From NCBI RefSeq assembly GCF_005144585.1, contig NZ_SSMQ01000057.1, forward strand, positions 1 to 64,000: a stretch of 64,000 nucleotides of DNA. The letters are read 5' to 3'. Positions 24,908 to 32,879 of this stretch are shown here, piece by piece. A program made the position numbers and the translations under genes. Origin of the DNA: Polyangium fumosum (GTDB lineage Bacteria > Myxococcota_A > Polyangia > Polyangiales > Polyangiaceae). Under the pieces are notes generated by a model that worked only from the letters and a program-made list of their open reading frames with translations, was not told the DNA's origin and did not search any database. The stretch's first letter is position 1. Every line of letters begins with the position of its first letter.

Positions 24908-26575
24908 ATGCTCGCCGCGGGCGAAGGCCCTTCCCGGACCGACGATGAGGCCGCTTCCCGATGGCCCAGGTTCGCCGGATCGGGGAAAGCTCCGAGGACC
25001 GTGCACGCCCACTCCATCGCCGGATTCTTGAGCGCGTGGGTGGTCGCGTACGTCGCGATCGCCACATTCTGCTTCCTCGCGACGCGGAGGGAGCGCCTGC
25101 GCGGGCGCGAGGCCGACTTCGTGCTCTTCGGGGTCTTTTGCCTCGCGCTCTCGGTCCACACCGCGGGCGCGGCGGCGCTGCACCTGATGCGCGACGGGGC
25201 GGTCGTGCGGATGGCGCTGCTCGCTTCGGACGTGGGGCGCGTGCTCGGGGCGGCGCTGCTCGTGCACGTGGTCGCGCAGCTCTCGCAGGTGCGGCTCGCC
25301 CCGCGGGTGCTCGTCGCGATCTACGGCGCGGCGGCGCTGCTCGGGGGCGCGAGCATCGTCGAGCACGTGCGGCAGCTCGACACCGTGGCCGAGGCGCCGG
25401 TGTCGTTGCTCGGGCTCTCGGTCGTGGAGGTCGCGACGCCGGCGCACCCGCTCGCGGCGCTGGTGTCGGTCGGCTCGTTCGCGGCGGCGATCTTCGGCGC
25501 GACGGTGTTCGTGCGGAGCGCGCTGCGCGGCCGGGCGGATCTGCTCCCGTCGTTGTGGGGCTCGATCGCGTTCGTCGTGAGCACGGGCTACGACGCGCTT
25601 TACGGGGTGCTCGGGCAAGGCAAGCCGCTCACGAGCCCGTACGCGTACGCGGCGTTCGTGATGGGCGTCGTGATGTCGCTCCTGTCGCGTTACGTGGCGC
25701 TGCGGCAACGCCTGGAGGAGCGCGCGTCGGAGCTGAAGCAGAGGTCGGCGGAGATCGCGCGGGCGTACGAGGAGCTGCGCGCGGCGCAGGCGGAGCTCGT
25801 GCGCAAGGAGCAACTCGCGGCCGTCGGCGAGCTGTCGGCGGTGATCGCGCATGAGGTGCGGAACCCCTTGGCGATCATCACGACCGCCGTGGCGACGTTG
25901 CGGCGCGAAGGCCTCGGCGAGGACGATCGGCAGACCCTGCTCGGCATCCTCGACGAGGAGGCGTCGCGGCTGAACCGGCTCGTCGGGGATCTCCTGCGCT
26001 ACGCGCGGCCCGTGCGGTGCGAGCGTCAGCTCGTGGCGCCGCGCGAGATCGTGGAGCGCGCGCTCTCGCTCTCGCAGAACCAGACCGCCGTGAAGGTGAC
26101 GCTCGTGGAGCCGGAGCCGCTCGAAAAGATCCACGCGGATCCGATGCTGCTAAGGCAGGTGTTCGAGAACATCGTGACGAACGCGATGCAAGCGATGCCG
26201 ACCGGCGGAGCCTTGACGGTGACGCTCGTGCCGCACGCGGAGAGCGGCGCGTCCGGGGTCGAGGTGCGCGTCGCGGACACGGGCGAGGGGATGGACACGT
26301 CGGTGCGCGACCGCGCGCTTGATCCGTTCTTCACGACGCGCGCGGCGGGGACGGGGCTCGGCCTCGCGATCGTGGCGCGTATCGTGGACGCGCACGGCGG
26401 GCGGCTCTCGATCGAGAGCGACGTGGGCGCAGGGACGGAGGTGCGGATCTTCTTGCCGCAGCAGGGCGAGCCTGCGCCGGGGCGGAGGTCGGTGCCGCCG
26501 GAGATCAGTCGGACGAGCTCGCTGCCGCCGATGCCGGTGGAGGTGCGGCGCGCGTTCGCCGGGAGGAAGGCGTGA
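24908..26575 (+). CDS. Membrane-bound sensor histidine kinase
   Basis: 555 residues from ATG 24908. GC-rich third positions begin only at the in-frame GTG 25001 (524 residues), which may be the true start. About six or seven membrane helices (roughly 35-270) form the sensor. A coiled-coil linker (ELKQRSAEIARAYEELRAAQ) joins it to the DHp domain with the phospho-accepting His in LSAVIAHEVRNPLAIIT. The ATPase domain has an N box (VFENIVTNAMQAMP), DTGEGMD, a DPFFTTR F box and GTGLGLAIV. This is NtrB-like, of a type that often partners sigma54 regulators. No regulator is adjacent. Its stop overlaps the bioA start (GTGA, 26572-26575). Confidence 0.9.
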   Translation: MLAAGEGPSRTDDEAASRWPRFAGSGKAPRTVHAHSIAGFLSAWVVAYVAIATFCFLATRRERLRGREADFVLFGVFCLALSVHTAGAAALHLMRDGAVVRMALLASDVGRVLGAALLVHVVAQLSQVRLAPRVLVAIYGAAALLGGASIVEHVRQLDTVAEAPVSLLGLSVVEVATPAHPLAALVSVGSFAAAIFGATVFVRSALRGRADLLPSLWGSIAFVVSTGYDALYGVLGQGKPLTSPYAYAAFVMGVVMSLLSRYVALRQRLEERASELKQRSAEIARAYEELRAAQAELVRKEQLAAVGELSAVIAHEVRNPLAIITTAVATLRREGLGEDDRQTLLGILDEEASRLNRLVGDLLRYARPVRCERQLVAPREIVERALSLSQNQTAVKVTLVEPEPLEKIHADPMLLRQVFENIVTNAMQAMPTGGALTVTLVPHAESGASGVEVRVADTGEGMDTSVRDRALDPFFTTRAAGTGLGLAIVARIVDAHGGRLSIESDVGAGTEVRIFLPQQGEPAPGRRSVPPEISRTSSLPPMPVEVRRAFAGRKA

Positions 26576-27909
26576 CGAAGGTCGACGACAAGAGGGCCGC
26601 GCGGCGCGCGGAGATCGTGCGCGCGGACAAGCAGTACGTGTGGCACCCGTACACGCCGATGCAGCGGTACATCGACGAGGTCGATCCGCTGGTCGTCGAC
26701 CGCGCCGCGGGCGCGCGCTTCTTCGATGTCGACGGGCGGAGCTACCTCGACGCGAATTCGAGCTGGTGGGTCTCGACGCTCGGTCACAACCACCCGCGGC
26801 TCGTGGCGGCGCTCGCGCGGCAGGCGGAAAGGCTCTGCCATGTGTCGCTCGCGGGCGTGACGCACGAGGGCGCGGCGAAGCTCGGCGAGGAGCTCGTGGC
26901 GGTCGCGCCGCCGGGGCTCACGAAGGTGTTCTTCAGCGACGACGGGTCGACGGCGGTCGAGGTCGCGCTGAAGCTCGCGCTGCAGATGTGGCACAACGAG
27001 GGGCGGCCCGCGCGGCGCAGGTTCGTGGCGCTCGACGGCGCGTTCCACGGCGAGACGATCGGCGCGGCGAGCCTCGGGGGCGTGGAGGTGTTCCGCAAGC
27101 CCTTCGCAGGCGTGCTCCTCGAGTGCATCCATGTGCCGACGCCCGAGGGCGACGCGCCTTCCGACGCGGGCTACGCGCGGGCGTTCGCGGCCCTGGAGAA
27201 GCTGCTCGCCGAGGGGAGCGACACGATCGCGGCGGTCGTGCTGGAGCCGCTCGTGCAAGGCGCGACGGGGATGCGGATGTACGACGCGGCGTACCTGCGG
27301 CATGCGCGCGCGCTCTGCGATCGGTACGACGTGCTGCTCGTGATCGACGAGGTGTTCACGGGCTACGGGCGCACGGGGACGATGTGGGCGAGCGAGCGCG
27401 CGGGCATCACGCCCGATCTGATGTGCTGCGCGAAAGGCTTCTCCGGCGGCATGTTCCCGATGGCGGCGACGCTCGCGACGCGGCGGGTCTTCGACGCGTT
27501 CCTCGGGGCGCCGGAGCGAGCCTTTTATTACGGCCATTCCTTCTGCGGAAACCCGCTCGGCGCGGCCATCGCGCGCGAGGTGCTCGCGATCTTCCGCGAA
27601 GAGGAGATCCTCGTGAAGGCCCAGCCGAAGGCCGCGCGGATCACGAAGACGTTCGCTTCGATGGGGGAGATCCCGGGCGTGTCGCGGGCGCGATCGCTCG
27701 GGATGATCGGAGCGCTCGATCTGTCGAAGGGCGCGGGGTACCTCGGTGAGCTCGGCTGGCGGGTGTATGCCGAGGCGCGGCGGCGCGGCGCGTATCTGCG
27801 GCCGCTCGGAGACGTGGTGTACGTGGCGCCGCCGCTCACGATCACGGACGATGACCTCGACGCGCTCCTCGGGATCGTCGAGGAGAGCGTGCGGGCGGCG
27901 CTGCGTTAG
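26572..27909 (+). CDS. bioA: Adenosylmethionine-8-amino-7-oxononanoate aminotransferase
   Basis: 445 residues. PLP-dependent class III aminotransferase that makes 7,8-diaminononanoate in biotin synthesis, using SAM as amino donor. Visible features are YVWHPYTPM (substrate Tyr and Trp region), SSWWVSTLGHNHP, the PLP-phosphate loop SDDGSTAVEVALK, DGAFHGETIGA, the VIDEVFTGYGRTG Asp, the PLP Lys in CCAKGFSGG, and GHSFCGNPLGAA. The start is GTG 26572 with GGAGGAAGG just upstream, overlapping the kinase stop. The pairing of bioA with a sensor kinase is unusual, and no other bio gene is present. It converges with the gene at 27906, their ends overlapping by 4 nt. Confidence 0.93.
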   Translation: MTKVDDKRAARRAEIVRADKQYVWHPYTPMQRYIDEVDPLVVDRAAGARFFDVDGRSYLDANSSWWVSTLGHNHPRLVAALARQAERLCHVSLAGVTHEGAAKLGEELVAVAPPGLTKVFFSDDGSTAVEVALKLALQMWHNEGRPARRRFVALDGAFHGETIGAASLGGVEVFRKPFAGVLLECIHVPTPEGDAPSDAGYARAFAALEKLLAEGSDTIAAVVLEPLVQGATGMRMYDAAYLRHARALCDRYDVLLVIDEVFTGYGRTGTMWASERAGITPDLMCCAKGFSGGMFPMAATLATRRVFDAFLGAPERAFYYGHSFCGNPLGAAIAREVLAIFREEEILVKAQPKAARITKTFASMGEIPGVSRARSLGMIGALDLSKGAGYLGELGWRVYAEARRRGAYLRPLGDVVYVAPPLTITDDDLDALLGIVEESVRAALR

Positions 27910-29249
27910 CGCGTCTTCGTGGCGGGCGCGCGGCGATCCTTCCGGCGGCGCAAGCGCAAGACGAGCGCCGCGAGACCGCCGAGGGCCGCGGCGCCGGACG
28001 CGCCCGACGCGCTCCCCAGGCCGCAATCACACCCGCCGGCTGCTTCCAGCTCGCGCGGCCCACTGCCGCCGCTGCCGCTGCCCGATCCGCTGCCCGCGCC
28101 GATGCCGCCGCACGCGCTCGGATCGATCCCGAGCGTGGCCGCGATGCCGGGCCAGCTCATCAAGCACGCCGTCGGCGTCGTCGCGCCCTCGCCGCATTCG
28201 AGCGGGCAGATCTCGGGCAGGTTGTAGATGTTCTCGAACGTCTTGCCCTCGTCCTTCGAGAAGCCGACCGTGAAGTGGTCGACGAACTGGTTGCCGCACG
28301 CGTACATGCCCGCGGTCGTCCACGTGAGGCACCGCGTATAGATGCTGCTGACCTTCTGGAACGCGAGGTCGGCCGTGTTCGCGATCTGGATGCCGTCCTT
28401 GGGGCCGCCGATCGCGACACGCGTGCCGTCGGGTGAGAGCGCGAAGCCGAGCAGATCGTCCGTACCCGTGAAGGCCTCGGTGAACGTCGCGCCGGCGTCG
28501 TCGCTGACGAGGAGCTTGTCGACCGGATCGCCGCTCAGGCGCAGGTAGACGCGGTCGGGGTTTTGCGGGTCGATCGCGGCGAGGAAGGGGACGAACTTCG
28601 CGTAGGCCGCGTCGAGGTAGGTGCGCGTCCACGTCTCGCCGCGATCGTCGGAGCGCTCGATCGCAGGCGCGAACGATTTGCCGACGATGCCGCTCGCGTA
28701 GAGGCGCTGCGGGTTCGAGGGCGTGACGTCGACCGTCAGGGCGATGAAGTCGCTGAGGAGCGGCTTTCCGGCTTGCGTCCAGGTGGCGCCGCTGTCGGCC
28801 GTCTCGGCGATGATCACGTGGAAGCCGTCGGTGCCCTTGCCGGTGGAGGTGATGGCGACGGCGCGCGTGGGGTCGTCGCGGTGCACGGAGACGTCGATGA
28901 CGTACTCGTCCTTCAAGGGGGCCTCGACGAAGCCCCAGGCGCAGCCGCGATCGTGGCTCACGCTGAGGCCTTCGAAGACGCCGGCGAGGATCGTTCCGTC
29001 CGCGAGCACGCCGATCGCTGGATCTTGCGTGCCGCCGTAGCCGACCGCGCCTTCGCAGATCCACGACCACGAGCTGCCCGTGTTCGAGGTCTCGAGGATG
29101 CCGTACGTGGTGCGGAGGACGATGTGCGCAGGATCCTTGGGATCCACGACGAGCTGGTCGGCGATGGGGAAACGGCCGTTCGCGTGGGCCGCGGCGGGGG
29201 CGAGGAGTGATACGGCCGCGATCGCCGCGGCAAAGGGGGAGAAGCGCAT
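27906..29249 (-). CDS. Exported BNR/HCF136-like beta-propeller protein with MYXO-CTERM-like tail
   Basis: 447 residues from ATG 29249. The signal peptide is MRFSPFAAAIAAVSLLAPAAAHA. The body has propeller-type repeats with Asp-box-like segments (SNTGSSWSW, SDDRGETWTRT, SDDAGATFTEA, SKDEGKTFENI), as in sialidase/sortilin/HCF136-like folds. A Ser/Gly linker then leads to CDCGLGSASG, a hydrophobic helix and RLRRRKDRR. This is the layout of the MYXO-CTERM sorting signal: a Cys, a membrane helix and a basic tail, recognised by myxosortase. The protein is thus probably surface anchored. It starts 8 nt after the dnaX stop and has no clear ribosome site, so it probably depends on dnaX translation. 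Confidence 0.85.
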   Translation of the reverse strand: MRFSPFAAAIAAVSLLAPAAAHANGRFPIADQLVVDPKDPAHIVLRTTYGILETSNTGSSWSWICEGAVGYGGTQDPAIGVLADGTILAGVFEGLSVSHDRGCAWGFVEAPLKDEYVIDVSVHRDDPTRAVAITSTGKGTDGFHVIIAETADSGATWTQAGKPLLSDFIALTVDVTPSNPQRLYASGIVGKSFAPAIERSDDRGETWTRTYLDAAYAKFVPFLAAIDPQNPDRVYLRLSGDPVDKLLVSDDAGATFTEAFTGTDDLLGFALSPDGTRVAIGGPKDGIQIANTADLAFQKVSSIYTRCLTWTTAGMYACGNQFVDHFTVGFSKDEGKTFENIYNLPEICPLECGEGATTPTACLMSWPGIAATLGIDPSACGGIGAGSGSGSGSGGSGPRELEAAGGCDCGLGSASGASGAAALGGLAALVLRLRRRKDRRAPATKTR

Positions 29250-29257
29250 GGCGAAGG

Positions 29258-31303
29258 TTAGCGCGTGCTCATGCGCTCGGCGGCGGCGGCGTCTTCGTGT
29301 CCGAGGCGTACGTCGCGCAGCTCCGCGCCGAGCAGCTCGATCGCGGCCGTGACGAGGGGATGATCGGCGATGGCGCGGCGCGCGTTGTCGAGGCGGGCGC
29401 GTCGGTCGGCGCCGTCGATCTGCGCGACGGTGACGGTGCCGCTTTGCGGGCGGAGCGTCTCGAACGTGACCTCGGGCGTGCCGCCGAAATGCGCGGCGAG
29501 GGCGGCGCGGATGGCCTCCTTGGCGAGGGGGTCTTGCGCTTGCTTGCCGAGGAACGAGTTGTCCTCGAAGCCGAGGGCGAGGCCGTCGGGGCCGATGCGG
29601 AGCAACGCGGCGTGTTCGAGCACGGAGGCGAGCGGCGCGCGCTTGGCGCGGACGAGCTCGATCACGGCGCGAAACGTGGCGAGGTCGGGGGCGCTCGGGG
29701 CCGAAGATCCTCGGGATGCGCCCTCGGCGGGAGGCGGAACGGTCGAAGGCCGTGCCGCGGCGCCGTTCGTGGGAGCCGAGAAGGTCGGACGGCCGTTCGC
29801 GGCGCCGTTCGTGGGAGCCGAAACGGTCGAACGCTCGTGCGCGGCGCCGTTCGTGGGAGCCGAAACGGTCGAACGCTCGTGCGCGGCGCCGTTCACGGGA
29901 GCCGAGAAGGTCGGACGCTCGTGCGCGGCGACGTTCGCGGGAGCCGAGAAGGTCGGACGGCCGTTCGTGGCGCCGTTCGCGGGAGCTGAAACGGACGAAA
30001 TTGTGTTGGAGGTTGCATTCGTGCTTGGTGGAGCGGTCGACGAATCGGCGGAGGCGCCTCGGCGCGGGCCCGGTGGCGTTCCGCCGCCTTGCATGGGCCT
30101 GCCGTGCCCGGCGCCGCCCGAGGGGCCCGGCGTGCCGCCGCCTCCCCCGAGCAGGCGGCGCTCCATGTCCCCGATCCGCCGCAAGAGCTCGTCCACCGGC
30201 AGGAGCGGCGGCCGGCGCGAGAGGCGCACGAGCGTCATCTCCAGCGCCGCGCGAGGCTGGCCGCTCCGCGTGATGTCGTCGTAGGAGCGCGAGAACCCCT
30301 GATGCAAGCGCGCGAGGTCGTCCGCGTCCGCGCGCGCCGCCAGGGTCTTGACGTCGGCGAGCTCGCTGTCGGCGAGGTCGAGCAGGCCCGTCGGATCCGC
30401 GGAGACCTTGGCGACCACGAGGTCCCGCAAATGCGCGAGGAAGTCCCGCGCGACGTGGGGGAGATCGTAGCCCTGGTGCGCGAGGTCGGAGACCGTGCGC
30501 AGGCACGTCTCGGCGTCACCGTCGACGAGCGCGGCCGCGAGGCCGTGAAGGACCGAGCGATCCGCGACGCCGAGGACCCGCGCGACGCCCTCGGCCGTGA
30601 GCTTGTCGCCGTCGACGCCGACCCACGCGAGGACCTGATCGAGCAGGCTCATCGCGTCGCGCATGCTGCCCGCCGCCTCGCGGGCGATGATGGAGAGCGC
30701 GGCGTCCTCGAACGCGACGCCCTCCTGATCGAGGACGAAGCGCAGGCGCGCGGTGATCGAGAGCGCGCTGATGAGCTTGAAGTCGTAGCGCTGGCAGCGG
30801 CTCAGGATCGTGACCGGGATCTTGTGGACCTCGGTCGTCGCGAAGATGAACTTCACGTGCGGCGGCGGCTCCTCGAGCGTCTTGAGGAACGCGTTCCACG
30901 CGTTGTTCGAGAGCATGTGGACCTCGTCCACGATGAAGATCTTGAACCGGTCGCGCGAAGGCCGGTACGGCAAGCTCTCCTGGAGCTTGCGGACGTCGTC
31001 GACGCCCGTGTAGCTCGCGCCGTCGATCTCCTGGACGTCGACGTCGCTGCCGACGGTGATCTCCTTGCAAGGAGCACACGCCTGGCAGGGTTTCGACGTC
31101 GGACCCTTCACGCAGTTGAGCGATTTCGCGAGGATACGCGCGCTCGTTGTCTTGCCGACGCCGCGGACGCCCGTGAACAAGAAGGCGTGCGCGACGCGGT
31201 TCTTGGCGATCGCGTTCTCGAGCGTGGTCGAGACGTGCCCCTGACCGACGAGGTCCTCGAACGACTGCGGTCGGTACTTGCGCGCGAGGACGACGTAGCT
31301 CAT
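29258..31303 (-). CDS. dnaX: DNA polymerase III subunit gamma/tau
   Basis: 681 residues from ATG 31303 (SYVVLARKYRPQSFEDLVGQ, the family opening). It is the clamp-loader motor of replication. Walker A is GVRGVGKTTSARILAK, the zinc Cys cluster is NCVKG...CQACAPC, Walker B is IFIVDEVHML, and sensor 1 and the Arg finger region are ILSRCQRYDF. After domain III (about residue 360) there is a Gly/Pro-rich linker with a 14-residue tandem repeat, then a tau-type C-terminal domain (about 575-665, ATFRAVIELVRAKRAPLASV). I saw no A-rich slippery heptamer for a gamma frameshift. It diverges from ybaB-recR, the usual neighbours. Confidence 0.95.
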   Translation of the reverse strand: MSYVVLARKYRPQSFEDLVGQGHVSTTLENAIAKNRVAHAFLFTGVRGVGKTTSARILAKSLNCVKGPTSKPCQACAPCKEITVGSDVDVQEIDGASYTGVDDVRKLQESLPYRPSRDRFKIFIVDEVHMLSNNAWNAFLKTLEEPPPHVKFIFATTEVHKIPVTILSRCQRYDFKLISALSITARLRFVLDQEGVAFEDAALSIIAREAAGSMRDAMSLLDQVLAWVGVDGDKLTAEGVARVLGVADRSVLHGLAAALVDGDAETCLRTVSDLAHQGYDLPHVARDFLAHLRDLVVAKVSADPTGLLDLADSELADVKTLAARADADDLARLHQGFSRSYDDITRSGQPRAALEMTLVRLSRRPPLLPVDELLRRIGDMERRLLGGGGGTPGPSGGAGHGRPMQGGGTPPGPRRGASADSSTAPPSTNATSNTISSVSAPANGATNGRPTFSAPANVAAHERPTFSAPVNGAAHERSTVSAPTNGAAHERSTVSAPTNGAANGRPTFSAPTNGAAARPSTVPPPAEGASRGSSAPSAPDLATFRAVIELVRAKRAPLASVLEHAALLRIGPDGLALGFEDNSFLGKQAQDPLAKEAIRAALAAHFGGTPEVTFETLRPQSGTVTVAQIDGADRRARLDNARRAIADHPLVTAAIELLGAELRDVRLGHEDAAAAERMSTR
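29759..29995 (-). repeat. 42-bp tandem repeat in the dnaX linker
   Basis: About six units of 42 bp encode 14-residue repeats of the form SAPxNGAAxERxTx. On the plus strand each unit starts near GCGCCGTTCGTGGGAGCCGA. Units differ by a few substitutions, and the period preserves the frame. There are no unique spacers, so this is not a CRISPR array. Confidence 0.88.
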
Positions 31304-31451
31304 CGCCGCCTCGGCGTAGCAGAAAGGCGCGCTGGCGTCTTGCGACGCAGCCGGACCGCCACGGCGGGCGCGCCGCGTGAGCAAAGAGGCGCGCGCGGGC
31401 GTTCGTCCGGCCTTGCGGCCCAGCCGACTTCACGGCATACACCCGCCTCCC

Positions 31452-31775
31452 ATGCAATTTCGCGGTGGAATGAACGAGCTGGTCCGCCAAGCGGCCCGGA
31501 TGCAGCGCAAAATCGACGAGGCGAAAGCCAAGATCAAGGACCACGAGATCTCGGCGACCGCCGCGTCGGACAAGGTCACGGTCACCGTGACGTGCGAAGG
31601 CAAGGTCCGGAAGATCGCGATCGATCCGGACTTCCTCGCCGCCGAAGGCCTGGAGATGGCCCTCGACGCCGTGGCGGTCGCAGCGAACTCCGCGCTCGAG
31701 CAGGCCGACAAGTACGTCGAAGCCGAGATCGCCAAGGTCACGGGCGGCGTGAAGATCCCGGGAATGCACACGTAG
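31452..31775 (+). CDS. ybaB: YbaB/EbfC family nucleoid-associated protein
   Basis: 107 residues. It opens MQFRGGMNELVRQAARMQRKIDEAK, the helix typical of YbaB. The central beta hairpin follows (KVTVTVTCEGKVRKIAIDPDFL), then the C-terminal helix (AANSALEQADKYVEAEI) and the short tail VTGGVKIPGM. YbaB binds DNA as a dimer and is encoded between dnaX and recR in many bacteria, as here. ATG 31452 matches the family N-terminus. ATG 31470, with GGTGGA next to it, is a shorter option. Its stop overlaps the recR start by 1 nt. Confidence 0.93.
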   Translation: MQFRGGMNELVRQAARMQRKIDEAKAKIKDHEISATAASDKVTVTVTCEGKVRKIAIDPDFLAAEGLEMALDAVAVAANSALEQADKYVEAEIAKVTGGVKIPGMHT

Positions 31776-32446
31776 TGGCCACGCGGAGCCCCACCTCCTA
31801 CGTCACGCGCACCTCTTCTCTGCCGGAACGCCTCACGCGCGTCGCGCACCTGTTCGCGCGGCTGCCGGGCGTCGGCGAGAAGACCGCGCAACGCTTCGCG
31901 CTGTTCCTGGCGACGGCGGACGAGGAGGTCGCGCACGATCTCGGCACCGAGCTCGCCGTGTTGCGCGACCACGTGAGGCCCTGCGATCGCTGCGGAAACA
32001 TCGGCGAGATCGCCGAAGGCGCGCAGCCGGGCGAGCCCGTGTGTTGCGCGATCTGCCGGGACGAGCGGCGCGACAAAGCGCTGCTCTGCGTGGTCGCGCG
32101 GGTGCAAGACCTGCTCGCGATCGAGCGGAGCGGGGTGATGCGCGGGAAGTATTTCGTGCTCGGGAGGCTGCTCTCGCCGCTCGACGGGATCTCCGCCGAG
32201 GATCTGCCGCTCGAGCAGCTCAAGCGCATCGTGACGGACGCCGAGGCGCCGGTGAACGAGGTGCTCGTGGCGACGCCGCCGTCGGTGGACGGCGAGGCGA
32301 CGGCGCTGCTCGTGGCGCGCGAGATGGCCGCGCTCGGCGCGCGCGTGACCCGCATCGCGAGCGGCGTGCCCCACGGCGGCGACCTCGAGTTCGCCGATCA
32401 AGTCACGCTCGGCCGCGCCATCGAAGGCCGGAAGAGCTTCGGCTGA
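31775..32446 (+). CDS. recR: Recombination mediator protein RecR
   Basis: 223 residues from GTG 31775, sharing one base with the ybaB stop. The helix-hairpin-helix is LFARLPGVGEKTAQRFALFL. The C4 zinc finger is CDRCGNIGEI and CCAICRDE. The Toprim domain (about 95-190) opens LCVVARVQDLLAIERSG and includes GRLLSPLDGISAED, all highly conserved in RecR. It works with RecO and RecF to load RecA at gaps. The N-terminus is about 15 residues longer than in most RecR proteins, but no later ATG or GTG fits the conserved helix. Confidence 0.95.
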   Translation: MATRSPTSYVTRTSSLPERLTRVAHLFARLPGVGEKTAQRFALFLATADEEVAHDLGTELAVLRDHVRPCDRCGNIGEIAEGAQPGEPVCCAICRDERRDKALLCVVARVQDLLAIERSGVMRGKYFVLGRLLSPLDGISAEDLPLEQLKRIVTDAEAPVNEVLVATPPSVDGEATALLVAREMAALGARVTRIASGVPHGGDLEFADQVTLGRAIEGRKSFG

Positions 32447-32462
32447 ACGGAGGGTACGAGAG

Positions 32463-32843
32463 ATGCCGAAAACCATCATTTCCACGACCGAAGCCCCCGC
32501 CGCGATCGGCCCCTATTCGCAGGCCACGCGCGCCGGGAACCTCGTCTTTTGCAGCGGCCAGATCCCGATCGATCCGAAGACGGGGGAGCTCGTCGCAGGC
32601 GGGATCGAGGCGCAGACGAAGCAAGCGCTCGCGAACCTCGGCGAGGTGCTCCGCGCCGCCGGCGCGTCCTGGGCCGATGTCGCGCGGACGACGATCTGGC
32701 TCGTCGATCTCGGCGATTTCGCGGTCGTCAACCGGATTTACGGAGAAGTCGTGGGCGCCGAGCCGCCCGCACGCGTGACCATCCAAGTGTCGGCGCTGCC
32801 GAAGGGCGCCGCCGTCGAAATCGATGCGATTGCCCATGTTTGA
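32463..32843 (+). CDS. ridA: RidA family reactive enamine/imine deaminase
   Basis: 126 residues, the usual RidA size. The family opening PAAIGPYSQATRAGNLVFCSGQ is visible in its key residues IGPYSQA and VFCSGQIP, then GGIEAQTKQALANLGEVL and the catalytic Arg in PARVTIQVSALPKGAAVEIDAIA. RidA trimers hydrolyse 2-aminoacrylate and related imines, so they protect PLP enzymes. It lies 16 nt after recR in the same direction and may be co-transcribed. Confidence 0.94.
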   Translation: MPKTIISTTEAPAAIGPYSQATRAGNLVFCSGQIPIDPKTGELVAGGIEAQTKQALANLGEVLRAAGASWADVARTTIWLVDLGDFAVVNRIYGEVVGAEPPARVTIQVSALPKGAAVEIDAIAHV

Positions 32844-32879
32844 CGCCTGGGCAAAGTCAATCCCCAGGGGAGCCTCGAA

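Noticed and set aside
29759-29995. Tandem repeats as a possible CRISPR array
   Set aside because: The repeats are contiguous, have no unique spacers and keep the dnaX frame. No cas gene is present.
27906-30506. 866-codon minus-strand frame joining the BNR-type protein to upstream sequence
   Set aside because: The part above 29249 is an off-frame reading through dnaX. The true protein starts with a signal peptide at 29249.
29258-31303. Programmed frameshift for a short gamma form of DnaX
   Set aside because: I saw no A-AAA-AAG type slippery heptamer in the gene, so there is no sequence support for it.
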